Source: Hypericum androsaemum (lineage: Eukaryota; Streptophyta; Magnoliopsida; Malpighiales; Hypericaceae). From it: 64,000 bases of DNA. Positions 22,613-33,973 of the stretch are shown here, in pieces. Within the stretch, counting starts at the first letter, position 1; the number at the start of each line of letters is the position of its first letter. Where the stretch lies: positions 4,067,487 to 4,131,486 of the forward strand of contig OZ023181.1 in NCBI GenBank assembly GCA_963995505.1, written 5' to 3'. The translations under genes and the position numbers were made by a program. The notes under the pieces are model-generated. The model saw only the letters and a program-made list of their open reading frames with translations, was not told the DNA's origin and did not search any database.

Positions 22613-23955
22613 TTACATAAACATGTTGGGCCTGGAAGCCTTGTATGTGGTCTTGAGCTTCCTGGATGGGGGTCTTACTTTCTTGAAAACCAAGGGGAAC
22701 TTAATTTTGGAGTTATGGAACTGCTTTGTGCTATCCCTCTTGCAGAGCTTGGCCGGGATGGTAGCTGTCTTGATAACCTGGATACAAGGGGACCTGACCC
22801 TGTGCCGAGAAGCCATCTCGGTGTACATCTGCTCAACAGAACCATTGAGTGTGGTGTCGCGGAATTCCTTGTACATGTTATGGTAGCCTGTACGACTCTG
22901 GTACCTCAGCCAAATCCCATAGTTATTGATCTTTGTTGGGTTCTTCTCAAAGATCTGCAACATATTTCACAGCAAAGTCAATTCAAAGAGCTAATGAGCA
23001 CACCTCCGAAAACATAGACAACAGGATAACACCAACACCCTTTGCAACTGAAGGGCAACAATCCAGAACTACATAAACCAAAACGCGTGCCATCCAGTTA
23101 ACCATCAACCAGCTACCAACAATCCGGAACTCCACACGAAAAGTGAGTTCGACTAGTGTTCACAAGGGGTACACAACTCCAGCATGTATGATCTCATATA
23201 AAACTATCTTGCATACACACTATCATCCCTCTCTCAACAGAGGTACATCCGAGCATACAAAACAAAAACCAAGCAAACCACAGGTCTCTACCCATAAGAG
23301 GAGACCAAGCACCAAATGCTATAAACCATTTAACGAAATGTAGTTGCTCTGTTGTTCTCCAAGAGCAGCAAACCAGCTCAAGGTGCGAAATGGATAAAAA
23401 AGCAACACGAGCAATATTGCTTCAAGGGAACGAGTCAAGTGGGAACAGAATTATACACTCCACACCGACCAGATAGCGAAGCATAGACAGCAGATCCATC
23501 GATACAACTGAAAACATAAAACCCCTAAACCCTAAACACATTTGAACTTTATCGCCTAATTGGGTAGCGAACTAAAAGGAGCTCCTACCTCGTTGATAGC
23601 TAGGATTTGGCCGTTGCTCTTCTTAACCTTCTTCAACTTCCTCAAAAAGTACCTACCCGATACAACAAAAAAAAAACAAATCTTTAACCATAACAAAAAC
23701 CGTAAACAAAGATCAGGACCGAGAGGGAGAGGGAGACGGACCAGAACTTGGACTTGGCCCGGACCTCGTTGGTGGCCCACAGCTTCATACGGTAGATCTT
23801 GGGGTGCTCATCGGACTCGGTGGGTAGCGCCCTCCCGACCACCTGGTACTGGTGAAACTGCAATTACCCACAACCAAACATATGTCATTAAACGACTTGT
23901 CGTTCAAGGAAAAAGGGGATCGCTGGTCTCGGGGACTAACCCTAAAAGCCACCAT
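22613..23955 (-). CDS. RPL18A: 60S ribosomal protein eL20 (L18a)
   Basis: Structural protein of the large cytosolic ribosomal subunit. Four exons: 23955-23941 (MVAFR only), 23857-23742, 23652-23589, 22954-22613; GT-AG, 537 nt, 178 codons plus TAA, exactly the plant eL20 length. Signature stretches include [57 protein letters not shown] and the C-terminus [18 protein letters not shown]. The tiny first exon ending right after the fifth codon is typical of ribosomal protein genes. No lesions. A decayed partial copy of its promoter, exons 1-2 and introns is at 45443-46050. Confidence 0.97.
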
Positions 23956-25954
23956 TTTTGCCGCTGCCGCTCCGGGGGGGAAAAGGGGGAATAAGGAGAG
24001 AAAGGAGTTTGCTGAGTGAAATTTATATCAGGCATCCCAGGGCTAGGGTTTAAGCGACGAGTGTGCTGGTTTATTACCGATTGCTTCGAATATTTTTATG
24101 CATTACAATTAAGTCTTTTTTTCAATTGGGCCTATGGCAGAGGACATTCTGTATTTCGGCCCATCTTTTTCTTCTCTTTTTTTTAATAAGCAAAATACCA
24201 ATGCATATTGCATCCCACTAATTTCTTATGTTGTAGTATTAGGTAAATTAATATGGTGGGACCTCTCTCATTTGCAAAGGAGACAAAATCCTTTCACTTT
24301 TTTTAATAAGTAGACGTTTATTATTATTTTGCAGTTAGAGCGTGTAAAATACTTAGATTAAGTTACTTCCTATGATCATGCCCGAGAAAGATGCCCTAAA
24401 TTTCTAATCCAAAGTTTTTTATTAAAACCTTGTTTATGATCAGATTTTGTATCATTGGGTTGCAATAAGAACACTTAATCCCGACAAGTTGGTCCATTCC
24501 ATGACTGTTATTGAGGATCGAGTGAATTATTCTCTGCGTGTCAGGCAGCTTGAACAAATTGTAAAACCCGAAATTTTTGAAAGACAACGTGAGAAAATAA
24601 ACTAACATTAATGAATGCATTCGGGACCAAGACGGTAATTAATCTATGACTGTTATGTAAGTTACCACCCACTAACTACTCAAGTAACAACCCCTAATCT
24701 TCTCCACATTTATCTCCTAGTAAAACTCCTCCACTAAACCCGCATCGTGACAAATCCATTGCCTTTCTTGACACTGTAGATAAAGAGGAATAACTCTTCT
24801 CACACCGTTTCATTTCCTTGGAATCAACAAAGAACTAAGCAAGGAATAGCTTCGTGTCCCATTAGTTTAATCTACTCTAGAAATTCCCTTCCAAGAGCTT
24901 GTTTACATGGCACACAAGGCTTATGTCGCAAGCTACTTTCTTTGTGCCTTGCGAGAGTTGGTTTGCGGGGTAACCTCTACTCACACCTCCTTAATTGGTT
25001 CTTGGATGGTCAGAGTACAGGGGAAAGAGATTCGTCTCATTTAGTTGGAAGGGCGTCGATATTTCTCAAATATCAATTAGCCTTAAAAAAGGTAAGTTGT
25101 TCTTACTTTCAATTCGAAATGCTTTTGATTTAAATCCAATTTTTACATTTGGGTCGAGCAACTAAAAGGATCTATTTTTTACGTCGAGTGCCTCCTACTA
25201 TATATTTTTTCCGTCACTAATTGTTTAATATATGCAATTATATTTATGTTACAGATAGATAGTCAAATCTTATATTTATGGAATTATATATATTTTTTAA
25301 ATCCATCGTTTAAAAATTAGTAAATAATACACTATGCCTCATTTACCGTTGCTAGTTGCTGTTTTTGTGGTCGATGATTTGTATGCGGGGCATAATTGAT
25401 TGTTGAAAATCATTAAAATAGATGAATTTAATTGTTATATCGGTGATGAAGTTATTATAATTTAATTAGATCTCGAGTTTGAGTATTTTAAAATGTAATA
25501 GTATTAAATAATTGTTGGTAGAACTTTACTACATTTTAAACATCCTACTACCAGACTAGAACATTGTAATTAATCCAAAATATATATGCACCGTATGTGA
25601 ATAGTCCGTCCAGTAGGCAGCAGCCAAATAATAAATACCTAAATACCTAATAATTTTGTGGTAAAAAACTAGTCAGTCGTCTAGCAGAGGATGACAGATT
25701 GGTTAATCTCTTAAATTTTGGGGTGAAAATTGGTTAATCTCTTCTGGAGTCTTGTTCTTCTCAGTCTAGTCATAGACGACAGCAGATCCCCTCGCACGCA
25801 CGCCACCCACTTACTTTCCCCCAAGACGCTATCGTTTCCAAAGTTTTGGAGTCAAAAGTCAAGCTCATCATTCCTAAATTCTTCACTCTGAAGAGACTCG
25901 AAACCCCTCTACTAGTAGCTCCAATCTGCCAGGCTTAGGGCAAATTGGGATCCA
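23956..25954. other. RPL18a upstream region and gene-free spacer
   Basis: The first ~250 bases are the RPL18a leader and promoter, with GGGCC/GGCCCA words at about 24128-24163, a class of site common upstream of ribosomal protein genes. The remainder is AT-rich. ORFs at 24396-24620 and 24942-25133 resemble nothing recognised. The stretch just before 25955 is probably the duplicated promoter/leader of the DAD1 fragment. Confidence 0.5.
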
Positions 25955-26038
25955 ATGGCGAGACCAATCGGAAAGGACGCCCATGCTCTATTTCAATCCC
26001 TCTGATCCGCCTACGCCGCCACTCCAACCACTCTCAAG
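25955..26038 (+). pseudogene. DAD1 (oligosaccharyltransferase subunit) exon 1 fragment
   Basis: Reads MARPIGKDAHALFQSL, stop, SAYAATPTTLK. Plant DAD1 proteins start with a closely similar KDA..L..SLRSAY.ATPT.LK, so the identity is clear despite the short length. The in-frame TGA (26003-26005) stands where the family has Arg, consistent with a single CGA to TGA change. After AAG comes GT, matching an exon end, but the sequence then runs straight into unrelated GC-rich DNA and an sHSP fragment. Not a functional gene. Confidence 0.82.
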
Positions 26039-26189
26039 GTCCGCCGGCGTCCTGAGGGCCTACCTCGGCCCGCCGTCGTAGGTGAGGGTGCCTGGTCGAA
26101 GCGCGCGGGGAATGCCGCTTAGAGGAGGGGGAGCAATTAGGTGCGAGGAGGCGGCGGCGGTTTCGTAACCGGAGGACGACACCGTGCTC

Positions 26190-26460
26190 ATGGGGAGAAC
26201 TCATGGGTCTTCGCCGACGCGCGCGTGGACTGGAGGGAGACACCGGAGGCGCACGTGTTCTGGGCGGATCTCCCCGGGGCGAAGAAGGATGAGGTGAAGG
26301 TTGAGGTGGCGGACGGGCGGGTGCTCCAGATAAGCGGGGGGCGGGCGGTGGAGAAGGAGGACAGGGGGGACACGTGGCACCGCGTTGAGAGATCGTCGGG
26401 GAAGTTCGTGGGGCGGTTTAGGTTGCCGGAGGACGCGAGGATGGACGGGTTAGGGCCGCG
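26190..26460 (+). pseudogene. Class I small heat-shock protein (HSP20) fragment
   Basis: Alpha-crystallin domain N-terminal half: [20 protein letters not shown], then [32 protein letters not shown] and [10 protein letters not shown]. These are diagnostic of cytosolic class I sHSPs. The frame leaves the family at about 26446 (after ARMDG), so the C-terminal half of the domain (the G-V-L strand and I-x-I tail) is gone. The N-terminal arm is missing too, and DAD1 sequence lies 150 bp upstream. The reading frame runs on to 26650 by chance. High GC compared with both flanks shows it derives from a coding exon. Confidence 0.85.
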
Positions 26461-26679
26461 ATGGATGACGCGATTCCAAGACTTAGGTGGGTCTCCATGT
26501 TTTTTTATTTTTTTCCCTATTAAGAAATACTTTCCTTATAAAAGACTCCAAAGGACGCGATTCCAAGGAACACGAAAAGATTATAAAAGACGTGACTCTC
26601 ACATCTCACGGATCATTATGGATGTAACCGGAATTTTACTTTCATTATGAACAAATCCACCTACCCAAAACTCGTCGGT

Positions 26680-27350
26680 ACTTTTTTCCAAACTCTTAAA
26701 CAAGTGAGTATTTTTACAACTATCAATGAGTACAAAATTAACCGATCTAATATCATGTTAGAATATTCATATCTAACTTAAAAAAATTCAGACAGCATAA
26801 TTTATAAAAATCCTTGTTTAATGACGCATGGATTAGGCCTTCTATCTTTCTCCTTCCCTCATTTGACACACGGACAAATCGATCGTTGCACTAACAACAA
26901 CGAATGTCCTTCCAAGCATCCAAAGTTTCTATTTTATTTCGCTCTGGTAATAATAACCATCGGAAAATCGTCTACCACATTATGCTTGAACGAATCAGAG
27001 CCCTTCAAGACAAAGGAAGTAACATCGGCGCATAGAAAGGAGAAGAAGGGTATAAGATACCGGATGGTTCATGCTTGTGGTCGTAGGGTCTCTACTAGGT
27101 GCTTTTCTCGCTTCCTTATGCACCAATTGGATGGAACATAGAGTTGCAGGTATGTGCATTATCTGATGGCGGCGAGCTTTGTGATGTACTGGCTCCAGAC
27201 ATTATTTTAATGTACTCTCTTCGAGCGAAAGGAAGCCCGATTTCTTCTGTTCGCAGTGTGGTAATCTCAAAAATCAGATACATAATAAAGATATTGCTCG
27301 GGACTACTGGTGTCCATTTTCTGTTACATTGCCGCTTACAGCCTGAGAAA
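26680..27350 (+). pseudogene. NPF (NRT1/PTR family) transporter fragment, copy A
   Basis: Begins with sequence like intron 2 of the NPF gene at 39.8-42.6 kb, then matches its exon 40481-40963: GLGLLSFSFPHLTHGQIDRC, CPSKHPKFLFYFALVIITIG. An extra base in TACCGGATGG shifts the frame and breaks the membrane segment that follows; further stops occur. A trace of the later exon (TTTTCTGTTACATTGCCGCTT at about 27315) is joined after a deletion of the middle of the gene. Confidence 0.85.
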
Positions 27351-27392
27351 AGGAAATAGAATATTTTTCTCGTTTTCTGAAAACCAGTGTAC

Positions 27393-27462
27393 GTGCGAAG
27401 TGCGCCTCAAAGTGCACACCCACGTGCACGTGCGCGTGTGCACTCGGATGGTGCTTCGCAAC
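27393..27462. repeat. GC-rich imperfect inverted repeat (hairpin)
   Basis: Arms GTGCGAAG..AGTGCACAC and GTGTGCACT..CTTCGCAAC pair with small bulges across about 70 bases in AT-rich DNA. The homologous position in NPF fragment C (near 29635) lacks it, so it looks inserted. May be a very small fold-back element; not assigned. Confidence 0.6.
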
Positions 27463-28127
27463 ATCTTCACATCGTATCTGAGTTGCCTTTCCAGGTAGTC
27501 AATTAGTTCTTAGCTACTAAGGGTCACCTCCTTATAAAGTGAAGTTCCTTTGCTCCCACTTCCAATGTGGGATTGGTGTCCCATCCCAACTTTGAAAATT
27601 TTCAATCTTAAATTACAACTTTAGACATTAATTTCTCATTCATTCGAAATTGGATTTGAAAAAATAAATACACTAGAATTACATACATGAAACGTAGATT
27701 CCAAAATTGTAACTTAATTTGATTTTTATCGAATGAAACCATATGTTAAAATTGTACAAAGTTAGGTCTATTACCAACCTTTATATGCCAATTTCCAAAT
27801 TCATAAGTAACATGCATTCGAATGATCCCACTTGGTACAATGAGTATTTTAAATTATAAAATCTTTCAATTAATATATTTTAGGTTGATATATTAATTTT
27901 ATTTGAAAAGTGAGCTTGGTTTTACATATGATAGATTTAGTTTATTAATCAATAGAAATATTCATAAAAAAGGATATTACAAAGAACCCTAACTTTATTA
28001 TTTACTTGATTACTTTATAGATTAGTGGCAAAGGATATACTATAGGATATAATAAAACTAAATGATAATATTACCCACCAATCGCGCTATTGAATATATA
28101 ATAATTAAATCCACGGATCTCCTTGCT
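27463..28127. other. Gene-free AT-rich stretch
   Basis: Nothing coding. Contains an ATGTGGGATTGGTGTCCCATC string of a type often seen in plant repeats. Bounded on the right by the solo LTR. Confidence 0.45.
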
Positions 28128-28132
28128 CTTTA

Positions 28133-28590
28133 TGTTGGGAAATAACCCACTTGGACCCAAACAACGCAACGAACAAGATCGGAGCAAGATCTACGAACAC
28201 AACAAGGAGATCGACCACAACTACGAATAAAGAAAACTCACAGTCAAACAAGAACAACAGATTTGGTCACCCGGTTCGATCTTAACCGATCTACGTCCGG
28301 GGGCGTACCAAGCCAGGAGATTTCACTATATCAAGCTCGATCTACACTTTGGAGCTTCACTTCCTCAACAATGGTGTTTCTCTCTCCTCTTCTCTCTCTG
28401 TCTCTCTCTACACAAGGAAGAAGATAGATGTACAGTGACAGAGAAGCGGGGTATTTATAGTGCCAACAAACCTAGGAACCAAAACACACACGCAGGGGCA
28501 TTTTTGTCCACGCTTTGGCAAAATTTAAGAGCTGAAACGCGGGGCTACGCCCCCCCCCCCTTGCGGTGTCCGAAGTCTCCATACCCAACA
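28133..28590. mobile_element. Solo LTR, 458 bp, with 5-bp TSD
   Basis: Starts TGTTGGG and ends CCCAACA, flanked by CTTTA on both sides (28128-28132, 28591-28595). It contains a CT-rich tract (about 28380-28425), a TATTTATAG box at about 28451 and an 11-base C run at 28550-28560. No internal region, so it is the product of LTR-LTR recombination. Confidence 0.88.
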
Positions 28591-28668
28591 CTTTAAAGCC
28601 CTCATCTTGAACTTTCTGCACTAGTTTTGGACAGGTGGATCTTCCCCTCATTATTACTAGTTTTGGGT

Positions 28669-29125
28669 AGGTAGATTTTTCTACACTCGTAAACAAGCCA
28701 GTATTTTTCTACACTCGTACACAAGTCAGTATTTTTGCATCTAGCAACGAGTACAAAATTAACCGATCTAATATTATGTTATAATATTTATATCTAACTC
28801 AAAAAACTTAGACATCATAATTTATAAAAATCCGTGTTTAATGACGGATGGATTAGGCCTTCTATACCCTCACTTGACACTGGGAGAAATCGACACAGGT
28901 AGATTTTTCTACACTCGTAAACAAGCCAGTATTTTTCTACACTCGTACACAAGCCAGTATTTTTGCATCTAGCAACGAGTACAAAATTAACCGATCTAAT
29001 ATTATATTATAATATTTATATCTAACTCAAAAAACTTAGACATCATAATTTATAAAAATCCGTGTTTAATGACGCATGGATTAGGCCTTCTATACCCTCA
29101 CTTGACACAGGGAGAAATCGATCGT
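28669..29125 (+). repeat. 229-bp tandem duplication of NPF intron-exon sequence
   Basis: Unit 28669-28897 is repeated from 28898 with only a few mismatches. Each unit carries NPF intron 2 sequence (GTAGATTTTTCTACACTCG) and the first bases of the following exon (GATTAGGCCTTCTAT). The second unit runs on into fragment C. Confidence 0.85.
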
Positions 29126-29560
29126 TGTACTAACAAGAGCGAATGTCCTTCCAAGCATCCAAAGTTTCTATTTTGTTTCGCTCTGGTTATAATAACCATC
29201 GGAAAATCGTCGACCACATTTGCTTGAACGAATCAGAGTCCTTCAAGACAAAGGAAGTAACATGGGCGCATAGAAAGGAGAAAAGGGGTATAAGATACCG
29301 GATGGTTCATGCTTGTGGTCGTAAGGTCTCTACTAGGTGCTTTTCTCGCTTCCTTATGCTCCAATTGGATGGAACATAAAGTTGCAGGTATGTGCATTAT
29401 ATGATGGCGGCAAGGTTTGTGATGTACTGGCTCCAGACATTATTTTAATGTACTCTCTTCGAGAGAAAGGAAGCCCGGTTTCTTCTGTTCGCAGTGTGGT
29501 AATCTCAGAAAACAGACACATAATAAAAATTTTGCTCGGGTCTTTCTGTTACATTGCGAC
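28898..29560 (+). pseudogene. NPF transporter fragment, copy C
   Basis: Same exon as copy A and the 40.5-kb gene (CPSKHPKFLFCFALVIITIG in the broken frame). It carries the same extra base in TACCGGATGG as copy A, plus a further deletion near 29220, and likewise jumps to the FCYIA segment near 29545. Shared lesions show that copies A and C descend from one already-broken ancestor. Confidence 0.83.
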
Positions 29561-29599
29561 CGTTTGGAACCAAATCTTACAAAAAAAATGATTCTATTT

Positions 29600-30970
29600 C
29601 TATTCCCATGAAAAAAGGAAATAGAATATTTTTCTCATTTTCTTATTTAGAACTTATGACTTAAACTATAGAATTGATTTAGTACTTTTACTATCTTTAC
29701 AACTCTTTTTAACCAACATTTAAGCCTACTTTCTGTCATGCGGGAAAAAACGTATCAAAAGAGACATCGCAAACAAAGTGGCTGAAGGAGACATCGTGGC
29801 ATATTCGAATTAGGAGACTTTATTAGGACGTTCTTCCTTTTCTAGTTATTTTCCTTTTTCGTATTAGAATTCGTATTTCCTATTCCTATTCAGTTGTTAA
29901 AGCATCGGCTATATAGTGCCTTGTTCGCCTTAGGTTTTATTTATTGATGAATAACAAGAAGTCTCTATTTCCTTGCCACCAATTCTTCTCTCGTTCCCTA
30001 CCTCCTTCTTCTTCTTCTTCCTTGTAGTGTTCGGAAGCCACCACGGCTCCTGGACATCGGGGCAAACAGCCTCGAGAACCCTCTCACAAGCCCGCCTCGC
30101 ACAGTTACTACCTCCGAAGCACAGCAGCTCATACCACTTTCTCTGGCCTGAAACTAGATAAAGAGCATGATTTTTCTGGAACCTTATCAAGAACAATGTT
30201 GTGTTCACCAACAACACATTCTTAAAAACAAAATTGTCGAAGTACCGCAACAGAATATTGCAAAGGCAATATCATGGCGAACACAAGAAATTTCTGCAAG
30301 TCAAGAGGATGGCTACTGTTATGGGAATATGCAAATCATAGCATCAACTAGCCTTCTACATTCAATTTCCTGACCAGCAAAGCCCCGAACCTCTGTAATC
30401 CGAAACAAAAATCACGAACTACGTGAACCCTAACTCACATCATCTCAAGAGAATAACCCCAGCACTTGTACAGATATCAGAAGGAGACGATACTTGAGAT
30501 TTTCAAATCAAGAGAATAAAAAAAAACTTTGTTACGATGAATCTAGGAACTTCCGACGAGCCCCAGGAGGACGTGATTTTTCCATTCTCTGTCATTCTCA
30601 AACAGCCTCTCACCAATCTCTGATAACAGAGCCTTAGGAGGACAGAGGATCGTCGAGATGGAATCCAAACGAGCAAAGAAAACCCTGAATTGGGATTTGC
30701 TTTTTGGGTGCTAGGTAAAAGGGAAAGTTTAAAGATGGTTTGGACTTTCTTCTTTCTTTCTGGGGTTTTGGTCTCAATGGAGACGCATAGAAACAACTTT
30801 AACTGGGAAATCGATTTTGTTATTGAAGTTGGTGGTCGCCGAAAAGATGACCAGAGGTTTTTGTTCACCGGACCAAGAGTATAACAGTCATTTCATACAT
30901 CCATGTTGTCTTACAGGTTTCTTTTGCTGGTGCATGATCAAGATGTGTACTGTAACCACCTAATTTGCCT
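29600..30970. other. Unassigned region; possible decayed reverse-strand gene
   Basis: Reverse-strand ORFs at 29930-30250 and 30503-30868 have somewhat gene-like composition and plausible splice signals (for example a GT following ATTTCTTGTG context), but no family is recognised. I make no functional call. Confidence 0.3.
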
Positions 30971-30974
30971 TCAT

Positions 30975-31205
30975 CTAAATATGGGAGGTGAGGCAGTACG
31001 TACCCTTGAGGCTTGTTGACGACTGCAATTTTGTGCGAGCTCTGCAATGCGAGGTGCATAGGCAGCAACCTCGAGTAAGAACCTCGAGTTCCTTTCCAAC
31101 TTTAGGATACGCGTAAACACGCGAATGATAAGGACTGTCTGGAAGTTTAACACGCTCCTTTGTGAAAGGGTTCACGATGTAATAAGTGAGAGACCTGAAG
31201 AGCAA
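30975..31205 (-). pseudogene. Possible F-box-associated (DUF295-like) protein fragment
   Basis: Reverse strand reads YYIVNPFTKERVKLPDSPYH, a pattern seen where plant F-box proteins with DUF295/KIB1-4-type domains begin their beta-propeller-like repeats (xNPFTxxxxxLP). A one-base shift is needed further on to keep a reasonable reading. It abuts, head-on, the truncated PUX10-like gene at about 31206-31241. Assignment rests on one short motif. Confidence 0.35.
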
Positions 31206-31241
31206 GATGGCACAATATCACAATATCCTCTTGATCTGCAG

Positions 31242-32201
31242 ATCGTGGGTCCTGCGTCCCCAGAAGAGATGCTCAGGATTCTGCAGAAAGCGCTCGAAGC
31301 AAGTGCCCCGGTTCTTATTGCTGCAAGAACTGAAACAGAAGAAAGAATGCACAGTCTGCGATTGAGAGAAGAGCAAGATGCTGCTTACAGAGCAGCCCTT
31401 GAAGCTGATCAAGTACGTCTTTATTTGCTGGTGGCATTAACTCACCTGTTGTGTGATTGCCATCTTTTATACTACATCTTGCCACAATGGGTTATAAAGT
31501 GCTATATGGCAATATAACTTAATCTCTTTGGTTGTCCTCCTGTATTTTTTACGTTTATTCAGGCTCGGGAACAGGAAAGAAGAGAAGAGCAAGAACGCCT
31601 GGAAAGGGAAGCTGCAGAAGCTGAGAGGAAGCGCAAGGAGGAGGAAGAGGAGGCTCATGAGCGAGCAGCACAAGAGGCTGCTGAGAGGGAGGCTGCCCTG
31701 GCTAGAATGAGGCACGAGAAAGCCCAGTCTCTTGGTGCTGAACCAGAGAAAGGACCTGACGTCACACAGGTAAAACCCCTAAAAAATTGTCAATATATCA
31801 AATGAAAGTAAATGTGTAACAAAAAGCGTTTGCTTGTAATTGCAATGGTTCACTTCATTTTTGATCAAATTGCTATTTTCTCATCAAAATGATGGTCGTC
31901 TGTTTCTCATTAGTTGAGACCCTCTCTTTCACCTTGCTAAACCTGTCATTTCGGAAATGTCCTGTTTGTTCAGGTTTTGGTTCGGTTTCCAACGGGAGAA
32001 CGCAAAGACAGGAGGTTTTACAATACATCAACAATCCAATCTCTGTACGACTATGTCGATTCGCTTGGTTGCTTGGAGGATCAGAACTACAGCCTCGTCT
32101 CGAATTTCCCGCGAACCATCTATGGCACAGAGAAGCTCGCTTTATCTTTGAAAGAAGCTGGATTGCATCCGCAGGCTAGTCTTTTTGTGGAGCCAAACTA
32201 G
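31242..32201 (+). pseudogene. PUX10-like UBX-domain protein, 5'-truncated
   Basis: Three intact 3' exons, 31242-31412, 31563-31769 and 31974-32201, all phase 0 with GT-AG ends, encode GPASPEEMLRILQKALE, the charged coiled coil (RLREEQDAAYRAALEADQ, then a Glu/Arg/Ala-rich helix), GPDVTQVLVRFPTGERKDRR and a complete UBX domain with the FPR-type loop (NFPRTIYG), ending LHPQASLFVEPN. Arabidopsis PUX10 recruits CDC48 to lipid droplets through this UBX domain. The N-terminal UBA, hydrophobic hairpin and UAS domains are missing: upstream sequence turns into an unrelated reverse-strand fragment. The remaining exons are undamaged, so truncation is recent or a new upstream promoter supports it. Confidence 0.85.
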
Positions 32202-32625
32202 TGAAAGTTTATATGTAGGTTTTCCTTTTGAAGTTCTGTATCAAGTAGTTTGATCGCCGAACTTGATATCTCCTCTTCACAAAGAAAGTAGTTTGATCGC
32301 TGAATTTCTTCTACATGGGTTATAGGAGTTGTAGTCACTCTGATTTCTTCAAATTCGAATCTGTGCTTGAAGCGGTGGTACTTGCGCTGCATTAACTGGC
32401 TCAATGTGTTCGAAAGGAAAAACAGTAGATGGACTAAAGAATTTTTTTATGCAAGAGAGATTTTTTTTTTTTTTTGAGGGAAGAGAGATTTATAAGTAGA
32501 CGCATTTTGTTATGTTTGAAGGGGCAGGAGCGGGGGTGGGGGGATTGGAAGAAGTGAATATGTTTTCCTGGGAAGTTGCGTTTTCTACGGATCGAGTTCT
32601 TTTTAGGAAAATGTACCGTTGTTGT

Positions 32626-33238
32626 CAATGTTTTAAAAACCGATCCAGAAGGTGACCCGAAATTTTTAAAATTTTGATTCACCCGGTCAAACCGGTCGAG
32701 CTGTTAATCGGACCAAAAATTTTATTTTATATTAATATAATTAAAATAATGTTTAATAAATTTAATTTAACATAAAAAATGATAAAATATCAAATTAGTT
32801 CAAATATTTAGCAACTTTGTTATACAATTTATCCAAACAAAGTCTTAAAACACGGATTGAACAAGTCTAGAAGAACAAGAAGATGATTATACAAGTTTTC
32901 AGGTTCGACATAGTAATCCAATTTGTTTGACTTAGTTAAAATATTATCAAAAATTATTAAAAAATAAGTTTTTTGTGATCAAAAAATGATGTACACTTCC
33001 GAATGTGGAAGTTGAGGTTTTATTTCTAAATTAAATCAGATAAAATAGAAAAAATATACACTAATTTTTCTGATCCAGGTGAACCGGGTCACCCGGAAGC
33101 ACCTGGCCAGGCGATCTGACTAGATTTTAACCGGTCGAACCACATTCTGGATTTTATAGAAAAATCGACCCGGATTTAGTTCCTGGTAACGGTCCGACCA
33201 GTCTGACTACCGGTCCGATCATGGTTTTTAAAATATTG
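32626..33238. mobile_element. hAT-type MITE, 613 bp, second family member
   Basis: Left end CAATGTTTTAAAAACCG; right end, inverted, CAATATTTTAAAAACC. Flanks GTTGTTGT (32618-32625) and GTTATTGT (33239-33246) fit an 8-bp target duplication with one later change. Interior carries CCGGTC words like the 8836-9363 copy. About 420 bp downstream of the PUX10-like stop. Confidence 0.82.
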
Positions 33239-33246
33239 GTTATTGT

Positions 33247-33973
33247 TTAACTTTTTTTTACATTAAGTAACAAATATTATGTTTGGTAACAAATAATGAA
33301 ATATTAAAGAGTTAGCAATTGCAGAAATATCCATACCCCTAAGTTAGGCCCTAACCTTACTTTGTGTGTATGGTTATAAAAAATTAAAAATTCGAGTACA
33401 TCTAGATTTGGTAATAATCCCCAACGGAAGATGCACGTGTAAAGTTATTTTAGTATTAAGTGATTTGACCAAGTATTTTATTATTTTGTTTGTTCTTTAT
33501 CGGAATAGAGGTTTCCCAAAGAACAAATTTTTAATCTTGGTTAACTTTTTTTTTTTATCGTTTGCACTGACATATTAAATGAGGTTCTCCGGGACTACAC
33601 TGAGACTCTATCACCTCCACGAACAAGAAATCTACCGTCGTTAGACAAGGTCGCATGTAAATTCAGACGGTTCAATGCGTCATTCGCTGAGACATACAAG
33701 AGAAATAGTGCATGAGTACCCGGTTATCATCTCAGCGCAAATATCCACGCTGAAAAAAGTTATTAATTATGGTTAAAAATTGGAACTAAAATTGTCAATT
33801 TGAAAAAATCTATACGAAGAAAATAAACTACATGTTACGTGAAAATAATGTCAAGACACATAATGCTCAAATGAAAATTTTCTAACATAAAACAATTCCC
33901 CTTCTGCTACTTAGTTTTTTTCTTGAAAAAGCCTCTGTATAAATACGAATAGTGCCCCTTCTCCTACTCACTT
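33247..33973. other. Spacer and promoter of the 34-kb small gene
   Basis: AT-rich, no coding signal. A good TATA box, TATAAATA, lies at 33938-33945, 29 bases before the ATG of the following gene, implying a very short 5' leader if it is used. Confidence 0.5.

Noticed and set aside
24396..25133. ORFs 24396-24620 and 24942-25133 as genes
   Set aside because: Short, no family resemblance, no coherent splice context.
26460..26650. C-terminal extension of the sHSP reading frame
   Set aside because: Sequence no longer resembles HSP20 after about 26446; the frame stays open by chance into AT-rich DNA.
28250..28300. GGTTCGATC string as a tRNA T-arm
   Set aside because: No cloverleaf can be formed around it; it lies inside the solo LTR.
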